From: Planctomycetota bacterium
Lineage (GTDB): Bacteria > Planctomycetota > UBA1135 > GCA-002686595
Length of the DNA: 64,000 nt
NCBI GenBank assembly: GCA_016795325.1
Contig: JAEUHY010000036.1
Span: forward strand, 62,001 to 126,000
Direction of reading: 5' to 3'
Shown piece by piece: positions 42,742 to 52,395 of this stretch. Position 1 is the stretch's first letter, and each line of letters starts with the position of its first letter. Below the pieces are notes generated by a model. That model saw nothing but the letters and a program-made list of their open reading frames with translations, was not told the origin of the DNA and searched no databases. The position numbers and the translations under genes are program-made.

Positions 42742-44478
42742 GTGACGCGCGCCGCACCTTCGCCCGAGCCGCCCTCTTCCCGCGGCGGGGCGTCATTTTT
42801 GCCGGGCATTTCGTGGGTTTGGTACCTGCTCCCCGTCGCTGCGGTCGCCCTGTTCCGGGACCTGTGGGCCCCTGACGAGCCGCGCTACGCGATGGTCGCG
42901 AAGTGGATCTACGACCACGGCGAGTTCCTCGTTCTGAGACGTTGCGGGACTCTGTATCCGGACAAGCCGCCGCTGGTTTACTGGCTCGCTGGACTGTTCG
43001 GATGGGTCAGCGCGTGGTCTGTGCCCGCGATGCGCTTGGTGTCGATCGTTCCGATGTTCGGCGCAGCGTGGTTCACGACGCGCTTCGCCCAGCTGTGGCT
43101 CGGTCCGCGCGAACAGCGCTGGGCGCCCTTGTTGTTTGTAGGTTTTGCCCTGATCCTGTGGAACGCGGGCCGCATTGCGCTCGATCCGCTGCTCACGTTC
43201 GGTTGCGTGGGCGCGTTGTATTTCGCGGCGCGACCTGCGGCAGACACGCGCGCTGCGACACGCGACGCGCTGCTCGCCGGCGCGCTCCTGGCCGTCGGCA
43301 TGTTCGCCAAGGGGCCAGTCGCCCTAGTCAATACGGGTTTGCCCTTACTCGCTTGGCGTTTGTTCAAACTGAATGCGCCGGGCGCACGTGCGCCGCGCTG
43401 GTCGATCGCCGCGGCCCTCGCGCTCGCCGTGCTGCCGGTCGCGCTGTGGGCGGTCGCGGCCTCGCTGCAGGAGCCGCAGTTGTGGCGACCGCTGTTCTTC
43501 GGTCAGCACCTCGAACGCGCAGCCAAGGGGACTGCCCACGCGGGACCACCGTGGCAGCACCTGCTGCAGTTGCCGCTGCTCCTGCTCCCCTGGAGCGTGC
43601 CGGTGGCCTTCGGCTTCGTCGACGGGTTCCGCGCCTGGCGCGCGCGCGCGACCGGCGACGCCGAGCAGCTCGCGCTCGCCCGCATCTGGTTGTGGGCGAC
43701 CGCGCTGCTGGTGTTCTTCTCGATCATCCCCGCCAAGCGCGAGCTGTACCTCATGTGCGCCTACCCGGCGTTCGCGCTCCTGGGCGCGCGGCGGATCGTG
43801 TTCGCGCTGCAACGCGGAGTGGTCGGCGCCTGGGCCGCGGCCGTGCCGCTCGGCGTCTTCACGCTGCTCGGGTTGGCGCTCATCGTGGCCGGCTTCGCCG
43901 CCGAGCCGCTGCTCTCGAGCTCACCGCGCTTCGACGACGCGCGTCGCGAGTACGCGCGGATCCTGGCGGCCTATCCCGACGTCGCGTGGCGCTGCGCCAT
44001 CAGCGGGTCGATCCTGTGCGTGGGCGCCGCGCTGAGCTGGCGGGCCTGGCGCGCGCAACGCTTCACGAGCTGGGCGAGCGGCGTCGCGGTGACCTGGTGC
44101 ATCGGCTCGGCGAGCGTGTTCGCGCTGCTGTTGCCGGTCAACGACGTCGTCAAGAGCGACCGCGAACTCGCCGCGCTGCTCGCGACGCAGCCCGGAGAGC
44201 CGCAGGAGATCCCCTTCTACGACACGCACCCTGAGGGTCCGCGCTTCTACGGCGGCGGACCGTGTGTGAGCGCGCCCGTCGAGGAGTTGCTCGACGGCGG
44301 ACTCGAGCGGCGCGCGGATCAGGCCGGTCCCAGCTTCCTGGCGGTCGCGCGCGAATCACGTTGGCGGGCCAAACCCCAGGCCGAACGCGAGCGTTTCCGC
44401 GAAATCGCGCTGATCAGCGTCGGCTCACGCGAGCTCGTCGTGCTCGGCCTTGCGGACTCCGCTCGGGGTGCGCGGTAG
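42742..44478 (+). CDS. ArnT-like membrane glycosyltransferase
   Basis: A 578-residue polytopic protein with about 12 helices, of the ArnT/PMT (GT83/GT39) group, which transfers sugars from a polyprenyl phosphate to lipid A or proteins on the periplasmic face. The first loop after helix 1 carries the acidic signature LWAPDEPRYAMVAKWIY. Then come PDKPPLVYWLAGLFG and a hydrophobic middle; the C-terminal domain is soluble. It is divergent from the GT2/LAB_N operon by 31 bp. Its 3' end overlaps the convergent histidine kinase gene by 54 bp. The transferred sugar is unknown. Confidence 0.85.
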   Translation: MTRAAPSPEPPSSRGGASFLPGISWVWYLLPVAAVALFRDLWAPDEPRYAMVAKWIYDHGEFLVLRRCGTLYPDKPPLVYWLAGLFGWVSAWSVPAMRLVSIVPMFGAAWFTTRFAQLWLGPREQRWAPLLFVGFALILWNAGRIALDPLLTFGCVGALYFAARPAADTRAATRDALLAGALLAVGMFAKGPVALVNTGLPLLAWRLFKLNAPGARAPRWSIAAALALAVLPVALWAVAASLQEPQLWRPLFFGQHLERAAKGTAHAGPPWQHLLQLPLLLLPWSVPVAFGFVDGFRAWRARATGDAEQLALARIWLWATALLVFFSIIPAKRELYLMCAYPAFALLGARRIVFALQRGVVGAWAAAVPLGVFTLLGLALIVAGFAAEPLLSSSPRFDDARREYARILAAYPDVAWRCAISGSILCVGAALSWRAWRAQRFTSWASGVAVTWCIGSASVFALLLPVNDVVKSDRELAALLATQPGEPQEIPFYDTHPEGPRFYGGGPCVSAPVEELLDGGLERRADQAGPSFLAVARESRWRAKPQAERERFREIALISVGSRELVVLGLADSARGAR

Positions 44479-45876
44479 CACGAGGCGGAAGCGCGCGCCG
44501 CCGAGTTCGGGCGAGCGGTCGACCCGCAGCGTCCCGCCGTGCGCGTCGACGGCCTTCTTCGAGATCGACAGCCCCAGGCCGTAGCCCGCGCGCCGGTTCT
44601 TCATCGTTTCGCCGCGATAGAACGGCTCGAAGATCTTCTCGCGCTCGCCTTCGGGAACCCCCGGGCCGCTGTCCTCCACGCTGACCGTCACTTCGCGTTC
44701 GTCGGCGCGCATCACGATGCGCACGCGGCCGCCGGTCGGCGAGTAGTCGATCGCGTTGGCGACGAGGTTGGAGACCGCGAGCCAGATCGCCTCGCGATCG
44801 CCGACCAGATCGGCTTCCTCGGGGAGCTGTTCCTCGAGCTGGATCTCGCGCCGACCGGCGTGCGCGCGCTCGCGCCGCAGCCGCAGCCGCGCCTCGTCGG
44901 AGAGATCGAAGCGCTCCGCTTCGCGCGGACCCGTGGCCTGACTGATCGACACGAGCGTCATCAGGTTGCCGACCGCATGGCCGATGTCGCGCAGCTCCTC
45001 GAGGTGGCTGCGCAGCACGCTGCGGTACTCCTCGGCGTCGTGGTCGCGCATGAGCACGACCTCCGTCTCGCCGATCAGGTTCTGCAGCGGCGAGCCGAGC
45101 TCGTGCGCCAAACCAGCCGTCAAGAGCCGCGTGCGATCCGCTTCCGTGCGGATGTTGCCGAGCATGTCGCCCAGCGCGCTGACCACGTCGCCGATCTCGC
45201 GCGGCACGCTGTTGGTTTCGAGCTCGACCTTCTCGCGCGAGTCGCGCACACGCCGCGCGCTCGCCGCCAGACGCTCGAGGTGCGCACACATCTGGCTGAT
45301 GAAAAAGCGCCCGGATGCGTAGGCGCCGATCCCCGACACGACGGCGAGCGCGAGCGAGATCGACAAGAACGCGTTCCAGCGCGCGCGTTGCGGCCGCGCG
45401 TCGATGGCGAGCCCGATCCACGCTCCGTCGTTCTCCAGCCGGTCGTACGTGATTCGGAAGCCGTCCGTCGTGTCGAGCGTGTCGCCCAGCGGCATCTCCT
45501 CGGGCCAGCGAAAACGCTCGATGCTCGGGTGCTCGTAGCTGGCCACCTGAGCGTTGCCCAGGCCGTCGAGCGCGCGCCACGCCATCGGAACGTTCAGGCG
45601 CTCTTCCTGGATGTCGCGCGCGAACGCGACGAACTGCGCGGCGTGGTCTTGGATCGTGACCGGACGGCCGTCGATCTCCGTGGGCAGGCGCTCGAACTTG
45701 GCGCGCATCGCCTGGTGCGCCGTGGTGAGGCGCGCGGCGAGCGCCTGATCGAGCGCATCGCGCATGTGCCACGCCGCGACGCTGGAGATGACCAACACCG
45801 CGAGGGCGGTGGTGAGCGAGAACCACCAGGTCGAGCGCTCGGCGATCGACCAACGCGGCGCACGCGACGCGTTCAC
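44425..45876 (-). CDS. Sensor histidine kinase
   Basis: A 483-residue membrane sensor kinase. Two helices (about 18-38 and 165-185) frame a periplasmic domain of about 125 residues. A HAMP-like segment follows, then the H-box LTAGLAHELGSPLQNLIGE (phospho-acceptor His near 255), the N-box LVANAIDYSP, G1 EDSGPGVPEGE and G2 GYGLGLSISKKAV. The GTG at 45876 overlaps the response-regulator stop (GTGA), so the pair is translated together. The regulated target is not stated by position, but the envelope-modifying genes next door are natural candidates. Confidence 0.92.
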   Translation of the reverse strand: MNASRAPRWSIAERSTWWFSLTTALAVLVISSVAAWHMRDALDQALAARLTTAHQAMRAKFERLPTEIDGRPVTIQDHAAQFVAFARDIQEERLNVPMAWRALDGLGNAQVASYEHPSIERFRWPEEMPLGDTLDTTDGFRITYDRLENDGAWIGLAIDARPQRARWNAFLSISLALAVVSGIGAYASGRFFISQMCAHLERLAASARRVRDSREKVELETNSVPREIGDVVSALGDMLGNIRTEADRTRLLTAGLAHELGSPLQNLIGETEVVLMRDHDAEEYRSVLRSHLEELRDIGHAVGNLMTLVSISQATGPREAERFDLSDEARLRLRRERAHAGRREIQLEEQLPEEADLVGDREAIWLAVSNLVANAIDYSPTGGRVRIVMRADEREVTVSVEDSGPGVPEGEREKIFEPFYRGETMKNRRAGYGLGLSISKKAVDAHGGTLRVDRSPELGGARFRLVLPRTPSGVRKAEHDELA

Positions 45877-46556
45877 TTGCCCTCGCGCGGCGCCGTGAGC
45901 CGGTAGCCCTGTCCGATCACCGTGTCGATCAGCGAGGCCCCGGCGCGGTCGAGCCGGCGGCGCAGGCGTGCGACGAGCGCGTCGACGACGTTGGTCTCCG
46001 GGTCGAAGGTGATCCCCCACACGACCTTCAACAGTTCTGTGCGTGTGACGACTCGGCCGCGGGCCTCGGCAAGCGTCCGCAGCAAGTCGAACTCCTTGGG
46101 GCTGAGTTCGATCCGCTGTCCCGCGCGTTCGACGATGCGACGGGCGACGTCGATGCGCAGGTCGCCGATCTCGAACACCGGCACGCTCTGGCGCCGGCGG
46201 ATGACCGCTTCGATGCGCGCGAGCAGTTCGTCGAACTCGAACGGTTTGAGCAGGTAGTCGTCGGCGCCGATGCGCAGGCCCTTCACGCGGTCTTCGACGC
46301 CGCGTCGCGCGGACACGAAGATCACCGGAAGGTCGTAGCCGCGTCGGCGCAGCTCCTCGAGGAACTCCATGCCGTTCTTGCCCGGCATCATCACGTCGAG
46401 CAACACGAGGTCGGGACGGTCGGAGAGCGAACGCTCCAGCACGGCCATGGCCTCCGCGCCGTCCGACGCGGACACGCTCTCGATGCCGTGGGTTTCGAGG
46501 CCCTTGGCCACGAAGCCGCGCAACTTGGGGTCATCGTCGACGATCAGGATCTTCAC
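45873..46556 (-). CDS. OmpR-family response regulator
   Basis: A 227-residue two-domain regulator. Receiver: ILIVDDDPKLRGF, phospho-acceptor Asp in VLLDVMMPGKNGMEF near 54, switch Thr/Ser (FVSARRG) and Lys in LLKPFEFDEL. The C-terminal winged-helix domain starts near 130 and includes LSPKEFDLLRTLAEARGRVV and VDALVARLRRRLD. It is the first gene of the two-component operon. No internal signal predicts its binding site. Confidence 0.94.
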   Translation of the reverse strand: MKILIVDDDPKLRGFVAKGLETHGIESVSASDGAEAMAVLERSLSDRPDLVLLDVMMPGKNGMEFLEELRRRGYDLPVIFVSARRGVEDRVKGLRIGADDYLLKPFEFDELLARIEAVIRRRQSVPVFEIGDLRIDVARRIVERAGQRIELSPKEFDLLRTLAEARGRVVTRTELLKVVWGITFDPETNVVDALVARLRRRLDRAGASLIDTVIGQGYRLTAPREGK

Positions 46557-46601
46557 GGCGCGCTCCTCTTGCTTGCGCGCGATGGTAGCGGGCGCGGGCG
46601 C

Positions 46602-48563
46602 TCAACGCGGCGCCGGCGCCGCGAGGCGGTACAGCTCGAGCTCCGGGCCGAACCAGCGCGCCGAGAGCACGAAACGCGTGAAGTGCGGCGTGTCCAGCCC
46701 GGAAATTCCCGAGGGCGGCGGCCGGTTTTCTTGCGGGAAACGCGCCACCAAGGCGCCGCGCGCGGCGACGGCGCGCCGCACGGCTTCCATCATCGGATTG
46801 ACGCCGGCGCCGTTCTCGCCGGGGCACAGCACATAACCCGCGTCGAGCCCTTCCACGTACGCGTCGGCATTCTTCGCGATCCACGCCCAGCGCGTGCGGT
46901 CGTCGTAGAGCGACTCCAGGTCCCAACGTTCGCCCTGCCACTCGCGCAGCCAGCGCTGCTGGTAGTGCTGCCAAGGCGCGTAGACCGTGCGCTTCGCGCC
47001 GCTCGCGTCGAAGAGGTTCGACTCGCGTCGCACGAGCGGAAGGTCGTAGAGCAAATGGACCGCAACTCGCTCGCGCGTGCGGTCGAGGTTGGTCTGCAGC
47101 CACTGCGCGGCCTGCTCGAGCGTGTGAGGTCGCTCGCGCATCTGCGCGTAGCCCCAGGTCGCGAGCAGCGGCGTCGCGAGCGCGATCCCGGCGACGAACG
47201 CAGTGCTCGCGCGCTCCGTCGTGGTGCGCATCACGCGCTGCAGCAGGCGCGCCAACTCGCTCGCGCCGAAGGCCGCGCCGCAGAACAGGAAGGGCAGCAG
47301 CGGCATCTGGAAGCGCTGCTGGTTCAAGCGGAACAGTCCGATGACGAGGCCGTACACCAGCGCGAAGCCGAGCACGACGAGCAGGTCCTTCGCCCGCGCC
47401 CGTGTCGGATCGTCGCTGGGTCGCACGAACCAAGCGAAGACGCCGAGCACGCACAGCACGAGCGCGACGGGCTCGTAGAACCACAGCGTCATGCCCAGCA
47501 GCTCGAAGCCGCCACCGGAGAAGTCCTCGAGTTTGATCGTCTGCCAGGCGAGGTGCACGGTTTCGTGGCGCTGGGTGAACAACCCGGCCGCGCCGGCGAG
47601 CAGCACCGCGGCCGAGCCCCAGCGCAGCGCGGGACGCGACTGCGCTCGCAACCAATCCACGAGCACGCCGACAACGCCCAGCACGAGCACCAGCCCGAAC
47701 GCGACGACGCGCAGCAGCGGACCGCTCGACGGCGCGACCTCGGGCGCGCCCGAAGAAGCCGCAGCCTCCGGAGGAGCGTCGACGAACAGGAACGGCCAGA
47801 AAACGCGCAGGGAAAGCGCCAACAAGGCCACGACGATCAGCGCGCGCGGCTCGAGCCAGCGCCGGACGCCGAGCGCTCCGTCGCGCAGGAACAGCGCAGG
47901 CAGGAAGGCGAGCACGACTGCAGCGGCGTTCGTCAGACAGCCCAGCGCCAGCGCGAAGCACACGCCGAACAGCGCAAAGTTGAAGGTCGTCGGACGGCGG
48001 CGCAGCACGACCGCTGCGGCGACCGCGAATCCGACGAGCGGCGCCACGGCGGCGTGCGGGCGAGCTTGTTGGCCGAACTGCAGACTCAGGAGACTGGTCG
48101 CCGCGAACGCCGCGGCGAGCAGCGCGTTCCCGCGCGACTGGAACAGCCGACACAGCCAATAGGTCGCTGGAACGAGCAACACCGAGAGCCACGCGACGAC
48201 CTTGCGCACCGCCAGGTGCAGGGCGCTCGCCGCGCGCAGGTGCTCCTCGAGCGGCGCCTCGAGCGGCGCGGGCTGCACCGCTTGGGCGCCGAAGAGCAGC
48301 GCCGTGCGCGCGATCAGGTGCGGGTAGATCGAGCTGTAGAAGATCTCGGACTCGCTCGGCTCAGGTTTCGAGAGCGTCTCGACCTGCCCGAGGATGTGCG
48401 GGTCGGGCTCCTGCTGGTACGGAAGCGCGAAGTCGAGGCTCGCGAGGCGCACCCACAGCGCCCCCGCCGTCATCAGCGCCACCAGCACGAGCGCGAACAG
48501 CTCCCCGCGCTCGATGCGCGGCCGTGCCTCGGGCGCGGCCGGCGCTTGGGAATCAGAACTCAC
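46602..48563 (-). CDS. Polytopic glycosyltransferase-like membrane protein
   Basis: A 653-residue protein with about 10-12 hydrophobic helices. The first extracytoplasmic loop carries LASLDFALPYQQEPDPHILG, with paired acidic residues like GT39/PMT enzymes, and the C-terminus is a soluble domain (about 490-653). Similar proteins are annotated as dolichyl-phosphate-mannose-protein mannosyltransferase family or ArnT-like; the donor and acceptor are unknown. A GTG at 48563 (V-S-S-D-S-Q) is chosen because the extension upstream is low-complexity and contains a dispersed repeat. It lies 45 bp beyond the response-regulator start. Confidence 0.72.
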   Translation of the reverse strand: MSSDSQAPAAPEARPRIERGELFALVLVALMTAGALWVRLASLDFALPYQQEPDPHILGQVETLSKPEPSESEIFYSSIYPHLIARTALLFGAQAVQPAPLEAPLEEHLRAASALHLAVRKVVAWLSVLLVPATYWLCRLFQSRGNALLAAAFAATSLLSLQFGQQARPHAAVAPLVGFAVAAAVVLRRRPTTFNFALFGVCFALALGCLTNAAAVVLAFLPALFLRDGALGVRRWLEPRALIVVALLALSLRVFWPFLFVDAPPEAAASSGAPEVAPSSGPLLRVVAFGLVLVLGVVGVLVDWLRAQSRPALRWGSAAVLLAGAAGLFTQRHETVHLAWQTIKLEDFSGGGFELLGMTLWFYEPVALVLCVLGVFAWFVRPSDDPTRARAKDLLVVLGFALVYGLVIGLFRLNQQRFQMPLLPFLFCGAAFGASELARLLQRVMRTTTERASTAFVAGIALATPLLATWGYAQMRERPHTLEQAAQWLQTNLDRTRERVAVHLLYDLPLVRRESNLFDASGAKRTVYAPWQHYQQRWLREWQGERWDLESLYDDRTRWAWIAKNADAYVEGLDAGYVLCPGENGAGVNPMMEAVRRAVAARGALVARFPQENRPPPSGISGLDTPHFTRFVLSARWFGPELELYRLAAPAPR

Positions 48564-49081
48564 CCGCTCGTCTTGCCAGAAAGGCCGCAGGGCCGCAAGT
48601 CGATGCTCGGCGTGCCGACAGGACGCGCGCTCGCCTTCCGTGGAGCCTCGCGTCGGCGCTGCGCGCGCTCGGACGGCGAGCGGCCACACGTCCACCGCTC
48701 CACGCTCGCATCCCAGCACGCGAGCCGCGCTTCGCAGACGCGCACCGACACCTCGCGATCCGTCGAAGAAGCGCTTCGAGTACGGAACTCGTCCGGTTGC
48801 GTCGGATCCAGGGGTGAAACCCATCGGCGGGGCGCAAAGCACGACGCCTTGGCGTCGCACGGACCCCGACATGAATCCGTGGATTCCGCGCGGAGCAAGT
48901 CCCGTCGCCGCGCGATGCGGCGCGGATCCTCGCGACGACGAGCCGGCGCAGTCCGAGCCGATTCCGCGCCGAATCGCCTACTCAACGGGCTGCTGCGCGT
49001 CGTTGCGCAGGGGCTCGTCGCAGCGAAGCGCCCGCAGGATCCGCGCAGGTTCGCCGCCGCAGACCTTCGTCGTGCGCGCTG
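48564..49081. other. 518-bp non-coding stretch
   Basis: No supported gene on either strand; the open frames here are low-complexity Arg-rich shadows. It holds one copy of a dispersed repeat (48759-48913, listed separately) and a small hairpin at 48842-48857. The promoter of the glycosyltransferase-like gene is presumably inside, but no convincing box is visible. Confidence 0.5.
48759..48913. repeat. Dispersed repeat, copy A
   Basis: Two blocks (48759-48806 and 48875-48913) resemble 57043-57090 and 57114-57152, in the same order and orientation. Block spacing is 68 bp here against 23 bp in copy B; the extra DNA includes the hairpin core CGACGCCTTGGCGTCG. Aligned by eye; about three quarters of bases match in block 1. 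Confidence 0.6.
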
Positions 49082-50392
49082 TCAGCGCAGCGGTCGCGAG
49101 CCGCCGGCCGGAGGGCCCTGGCGCGCGCCGGGACCGCCGCCTTCGCGACGTGGCCCGCCGGGGCCGCGCTCGAAGGGAGGCGGGCCGCGGCGTTCGCCGT
49201 CGCGGCCGCGCAGGATCGGCGCCTCGCCGAGATCGGGGAACAGGCGGTGCAACTCGTCGTGGAACTGCGGGCCCAGCTTGGCGCGCAGCTTCTCGAGTTT
49301 TTCGGGCTCGAGCACGTCGGGGTGGGCGCCGAGGTACACGAGCGCGCGCTCGCGCATGCGCTCGCCGATCGCGTGCCGGCGCTCGTGCGGATCCAGGCGC
49401 GAGAACTCCACGAACCAACTCGGGTCGGGCCGCAGCGCCTCGCGCAGCGCACGCAACTTCTCACCGCCACGCTTGGCTTCGCCATCTCGCGGCCCTGCGC
49501 CCTCGCGACGGCCGCCCGGCGGCGGCCCCAAGGGACCTTCACCGGCGCCGGGGCGCTGTTCGTCGGCGCCCGGGCCACGGCGACCCTCCGGCGGGCCGAA
49601 GTGTCCGTGCAACGCACCCCAGCGGCGCATGAACTCGGGCGCGCTGAGCGGCGCGAGCTCGTCCCACTGCGCCTGCGTGACGTGCGGCGGCAAACCGCGC
49701 CGCTGCACCATGCGCTCGATGGACTGGCGCTTGAGCGTCAGCACCTCGCGCACCATTTCGTGCGGCGCGAGCTTGGCGATCTGTTCGACGCGCTCGGGCG
49801 CGACATCGAGTTCGCGGCCGAGGCGGCGCAATTCGTGGCGCGCGCGCTCGTGGAGCGTGCGGCCGAACTCACGCACCAGCCGCTCGCGCTCCGCGGGCCC
49901 GGCGCCTTCGTAGGCGGCCTTCAAATGCGGCGGCATCTGCTCGAGCAGGTCGCGTTGGTGCTCGAAGAGCCGCTCCACCGCGACTTCGCGCAGCAGGTCG
50001 CGGCGCGCGGGCGGCTCGAGCCGCTCGAGCTCGCGGCGCGCCGACTCGGGCAGCTCATCGAGCGCGCGTCGTTGGGCGTCGTGCAGCCGCTCGAGGCGAC
50101 CGCGCAAACGCTCGCGCTCCTCGGGCGCGAGGCGCTTGAGTTCCTCGTGCCGACGTTTGAGCTCTTCGCGCTGCTCGGGCGTGAGCTGCTTCCATCGCTC
50201 GCGCGCGCCGTCGAGATCGCGCTTCTCGCGCGCGCCGTCCGCATCCGCGCGGCGCTCGGCCTTCGCCGGCCCGCCAGCGTCCGCCTGACGCCCAGCGCGC
50301 GCCAAGGCAGGCGCGACGCAAACGAGCGCGAGGCACACGAACGCGGCGCTGCTGCGCCGCAGTCCGGAGAGAAGTGCGGAGAGGCGCAACAT
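49082..50392 (-). CDS. Secreted highly charged helical protein (DUF3106-like)
   Basis: A 436-residue exported protein: N-terminal signal (SSAAFVCLALVCVAPALARA), then long Arg/Glu-rich helices with repeated heptad-like units such as LTPEQREELKRRHEELKRLA and LPESARRELERLEPPARRDL. These resemble DUF3106 and periplasmic CpxP/Spy-like metal- or stress-binding proteins. The second half contains Pro/Gly-rich spacers around GPPEGRRGPGADEQ. It is the last gene of the sigma/anti-sigma operon, one base after the anti-sigma stop, so it is likely part of the stress-sensing system. Confidence 0.68.
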   Translation of the reverse strand: MLRLSALLSGLRRSSAAFVCLALVCVAPALARAGRQADAGGPAKAERRADADGAREKRDLDGARERWKQLTPEQREELKRRHEELKRLAPEERERLRGRLERLHDAQRRALDELPESARRELERLEPPARRDLLREVAVERLFEHQRDLLEQMPPHLKAAYEGAGPAERERLVREFGRTLHERARHELRRLGRELDVAPERVEQIAKLAPHEMVREVLTLKRQSIERMVQRRGLPPHVTQAQWDELAPLSAPEFMRRWGALHGHFGPPEGRRGPGADEQRPGAGEGPLGPPPGGRREGAGPRDGEAKRGGEKLRALREALRPDPSWFVEFSRLDPHERRHAIGERMRERALVYLGAHPDVLEPEKLEKLRAKLGPQFHDELHRLFPDLGEAPILRGRDGERRGPPPFERGPGGPRREGGGPGARQGPPAGGSRPLR

Positions 50393-50393
50393 C

Positions 50394-51539
50394 TCAGCCG
50401 TTCCTCGGCGTTTTCGCGTCCGCGGGCGCGACCTCGCCCGCTTCAGGCGCGCTCGACCCAGGCCCAGTCGACTCGACGTCGTCCTGCACGCTCAGGCCGA
50501 GCAAGGTGTGTTCGTCGATGCCGACCGCCTCGAGGTCGAGCTGCTCGTCGGTGATCAGGTCCCAGGCTTCGAGCAGTTCGAGCTGCGCGAGCAATTCGGC
50601 ATCGGGCTCCAGCGCGTCGAGCGACTCGACCGGCTGCGCGGGCGCGCGCTCGGGGGAGTTCGAACGCTCCGGCTGCGGCTGCGCGGGAGACTGGCCCTGC
50701 GGGTCGGACGCGCTGCGCTCGGCGACCTGCGCACCCGCGCCGCTCGGTGCGAACTCGCCTTGCGCACGCTCGCGGCGCACGCTCCACAGCCAAGCTGCGC
50801 CTGCGAGCAACACCGCGACCGCCGCCGCGGCGAGCAGCGGACGTGCGACGCGCCAGCGCTCGGTCGAGGCCGCGACCGGACGCAGACCGTGTGCTAGCAC
50901 CTCTGAGCGAGAGGTGCGGCCCTGAGGGTGACCCTGAGAGCGACTCTGCACGCGCGCTCGAGCCGGTGCGGGTACAGGTGCGGGCGCGCGCTCCGGAGCG
51001 AGCGCAGCCAGCGTGCGCGGAGCGAGATCGCCTGGAATCTGCGGCGGTGGAACGCGTTCGAGCAGCGCATCGAGCGCACGTTCGGCGCGTGCGGCCTCGC
51101 GAACGGGCGCGAGGCGCGCAAGCAGCTCGCGCGCGAGTTCCGGGCGCGCCACGGCGGGGACGCGGTCGAGCAGTTGGTCGAGCTCGCGTTCGCGTGCGGC
51201 GAGTTCGCGCGGCGCTGCGAGGCGCGCGAGCAGTTCGCCCGCGAGCTGTGGCCGCGCCTCGTGCAGCGAGCCGCCGAGCGCACGGTCGAGGGCTCGGTCG
51301 AGCAAACGATCGAGCTCACGCTCCGGCGCCAGCCGTGCGATCACGCGCCGCGCCAGCTCGGGCGGAAGGTTCGGCCGCGGCAGACTCGCGAGCAGGTCGT
51401 CGAGCGCCTCCTCGGCGTCGAGCAACTCGCGGCAGTCGTTGCAGGTCAGCACGTGTTCGTGCCAGGCCAGCTCGGCCACCGGGCGCTCGGCCAGCGCCTG
51501 CGCCAGCCGCGCGCGGAATTCGATGCAGCTGGGGTTCAC
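50394..51539 (-). CDS. Zinc-finger anti-sigma factor
   Basis: A 381-residue membrane-anchored anti-sigma factor. The N-terminus carries a ZAS motif, H-E-H-V-L-T-C-N-D-C (HxxxCxxC near residues 29-36), which sequesters ECF factors. A long Arg/Leu-rich helical region follows, with several copies of ARELLARL-like units (about 60-190). One membrane helix (about 230-250) and an acidic Pro/Gln-rich extracytoplasmic tail complete it. The GTG overlaps the sigma factor stop (GTGA). The repeated linker is longer than in most ZAS proteins. Confidence 0.85.
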   Translation of the reverse strand: MNPSCIEFRARLAQALAERPVAELAWHEHVLTCNDCRELLDAEEALDDLLASLPRPNLPPELARRVIARLAPERELDRLLDRALDRALGGSLHEARPQLAGELLARLAAPRELAARERELDQLLDRVPAVARPELARELLARLAPVREAARAERALDALLERVPPPQIPGDLAPRTLAALAPERAPAPVPAPARARVQSRSQGHPQGRTSRSEVLAHGLRPVAASTERWRVARPLLAAAAVAVLLAGAAWLWSVRRERAQGEFAPSGAGAQVAERSASDPQGQSPAQPQPERSNSPERAPAQPVESLDALEPDAELLAQLELLEAWDLITDEQLDLEAVGIDEHTLLGLSVQDDVESTGPGSSAPEAGEVAPADAKTPRNG

Positions 51540-52186
51540 GTCAGCTCCTGCTGCAAGAACGGAGCGAGGCGCTCGCGCAGGTTCTCCCGTGCGCGGTGCA
51601 CCATGGACTTGATCGCCTTTTCGCTCGAGCGCAGCACCTGTGCGATCTCGGCGTAGGGCATTTCGTCGTACTTGGCGAGGATCAGCGCCATGCGCTGGTT
51701 CTCCGGCAAGTCCGCGATCGCGCTGCGCACCGCGCGCACGACGTCGCTGCGCTCCAGCCCCTCGGAAGGAAGTTCCAGCCGCGTGTCGACGACCTCGCGG
51801 CGCGGGGCCGCACCGTCGTCGTGCTCGCCAGCGGCGTCGTCGAGCGACGCCGCGACGGGGCCGGCGCGCTGCGTGCGGTTGACGGCGATGTTGAACGCGA
51901 TGCGGTACAGCCAAGTCGAAACGCGCGCCGTCGGCTGGTAACGCTCGCGGGCCCGGATGACGCGCACGAACACGTCCTGGACGAGGTCTTCGCGCTCGGG
52001 AACCGGCCCGAGGAAGCGCGTGAACAGCGCGAACAGCGGCCCGGAATAGGCTTCGACGATGCGGTCGAACGCGGCTTCGTCACCGCGTTGGTAGGCGAGC
52101 ATCCACTGCACGCCGGCGTCGTCGTTGAACTTGTCTTCCAAGGTCGTTGGGGCGGGCTGGGACGCGCCCGGAGGGGTGGAACCCAA
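51536..52186 (-). CDS. ECF-type RNA polymerase sigma factor (SigW/RpoE-like)
   Basis: A 216-residue ECF sigma factor. Region 2 includes YQRGDEAAFDRIVEAYSGPL, DLVQDVFVRVIRARERY and VSTWLYRIAFNIAVNRTQR. Region 4 has LPENQRMALILAKYDEMPYA and the recognition helix AEIAQVLRSSEKAIKSMVHR. The first Met at 52186 is taken as start, though the folded part begins about 25 residues later. It heads an operon with the anti-sigma factor and the charged secreted protein, typical for autoregulated envelope-stress sigma factors. Confidence 0.9.
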   Translation of the reverse strand: MGSTPPGASQPAPTTLEDKFNDDAGVQWMLAYQRGDEAAFDRIVEAYSGPLFALFTRFLGPVPEREDLVQDVFVRVIRARERYQPTARVSTWLYRIAFNIAVNRTQRAGPVAASLDDAAGEHDDGAAPRREVVDTRLELPSEGLERSDVVRAVRSAIADLPENQRMALILAKYDEMPYAEIAQVLRSSEKAIKSMVHRARENLRERLAPFLQQELT

Positions 52187-52395
52187 CAGCGCTCGGGTGG
52201 TTTCGCGCGGAACTGGAGCCCGGGACGTCGACGCTACACTCCCACGGTGATCCGGTCCCGAAGTCGTCGCCCGAAGCAGCCCGGCGCGGGTGCTGCGGGC
52301 CCGTGGGACGGTCGACGCCGGTGCACGGGCGGATGCGGGCCGGCGCAGTCGGTCCGCTCGGGCGAGGATCTCGGCGGCGAGCCGGGGAGCGGCTC

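Noticed and set aside
46488..49913. Open frame of 1141 codons antisense to the membrane glycosyltransferase-like gene
   Set aside because: Low-complexity Arg/Gln composition; overlaps motif-bearing genes on the other strand.
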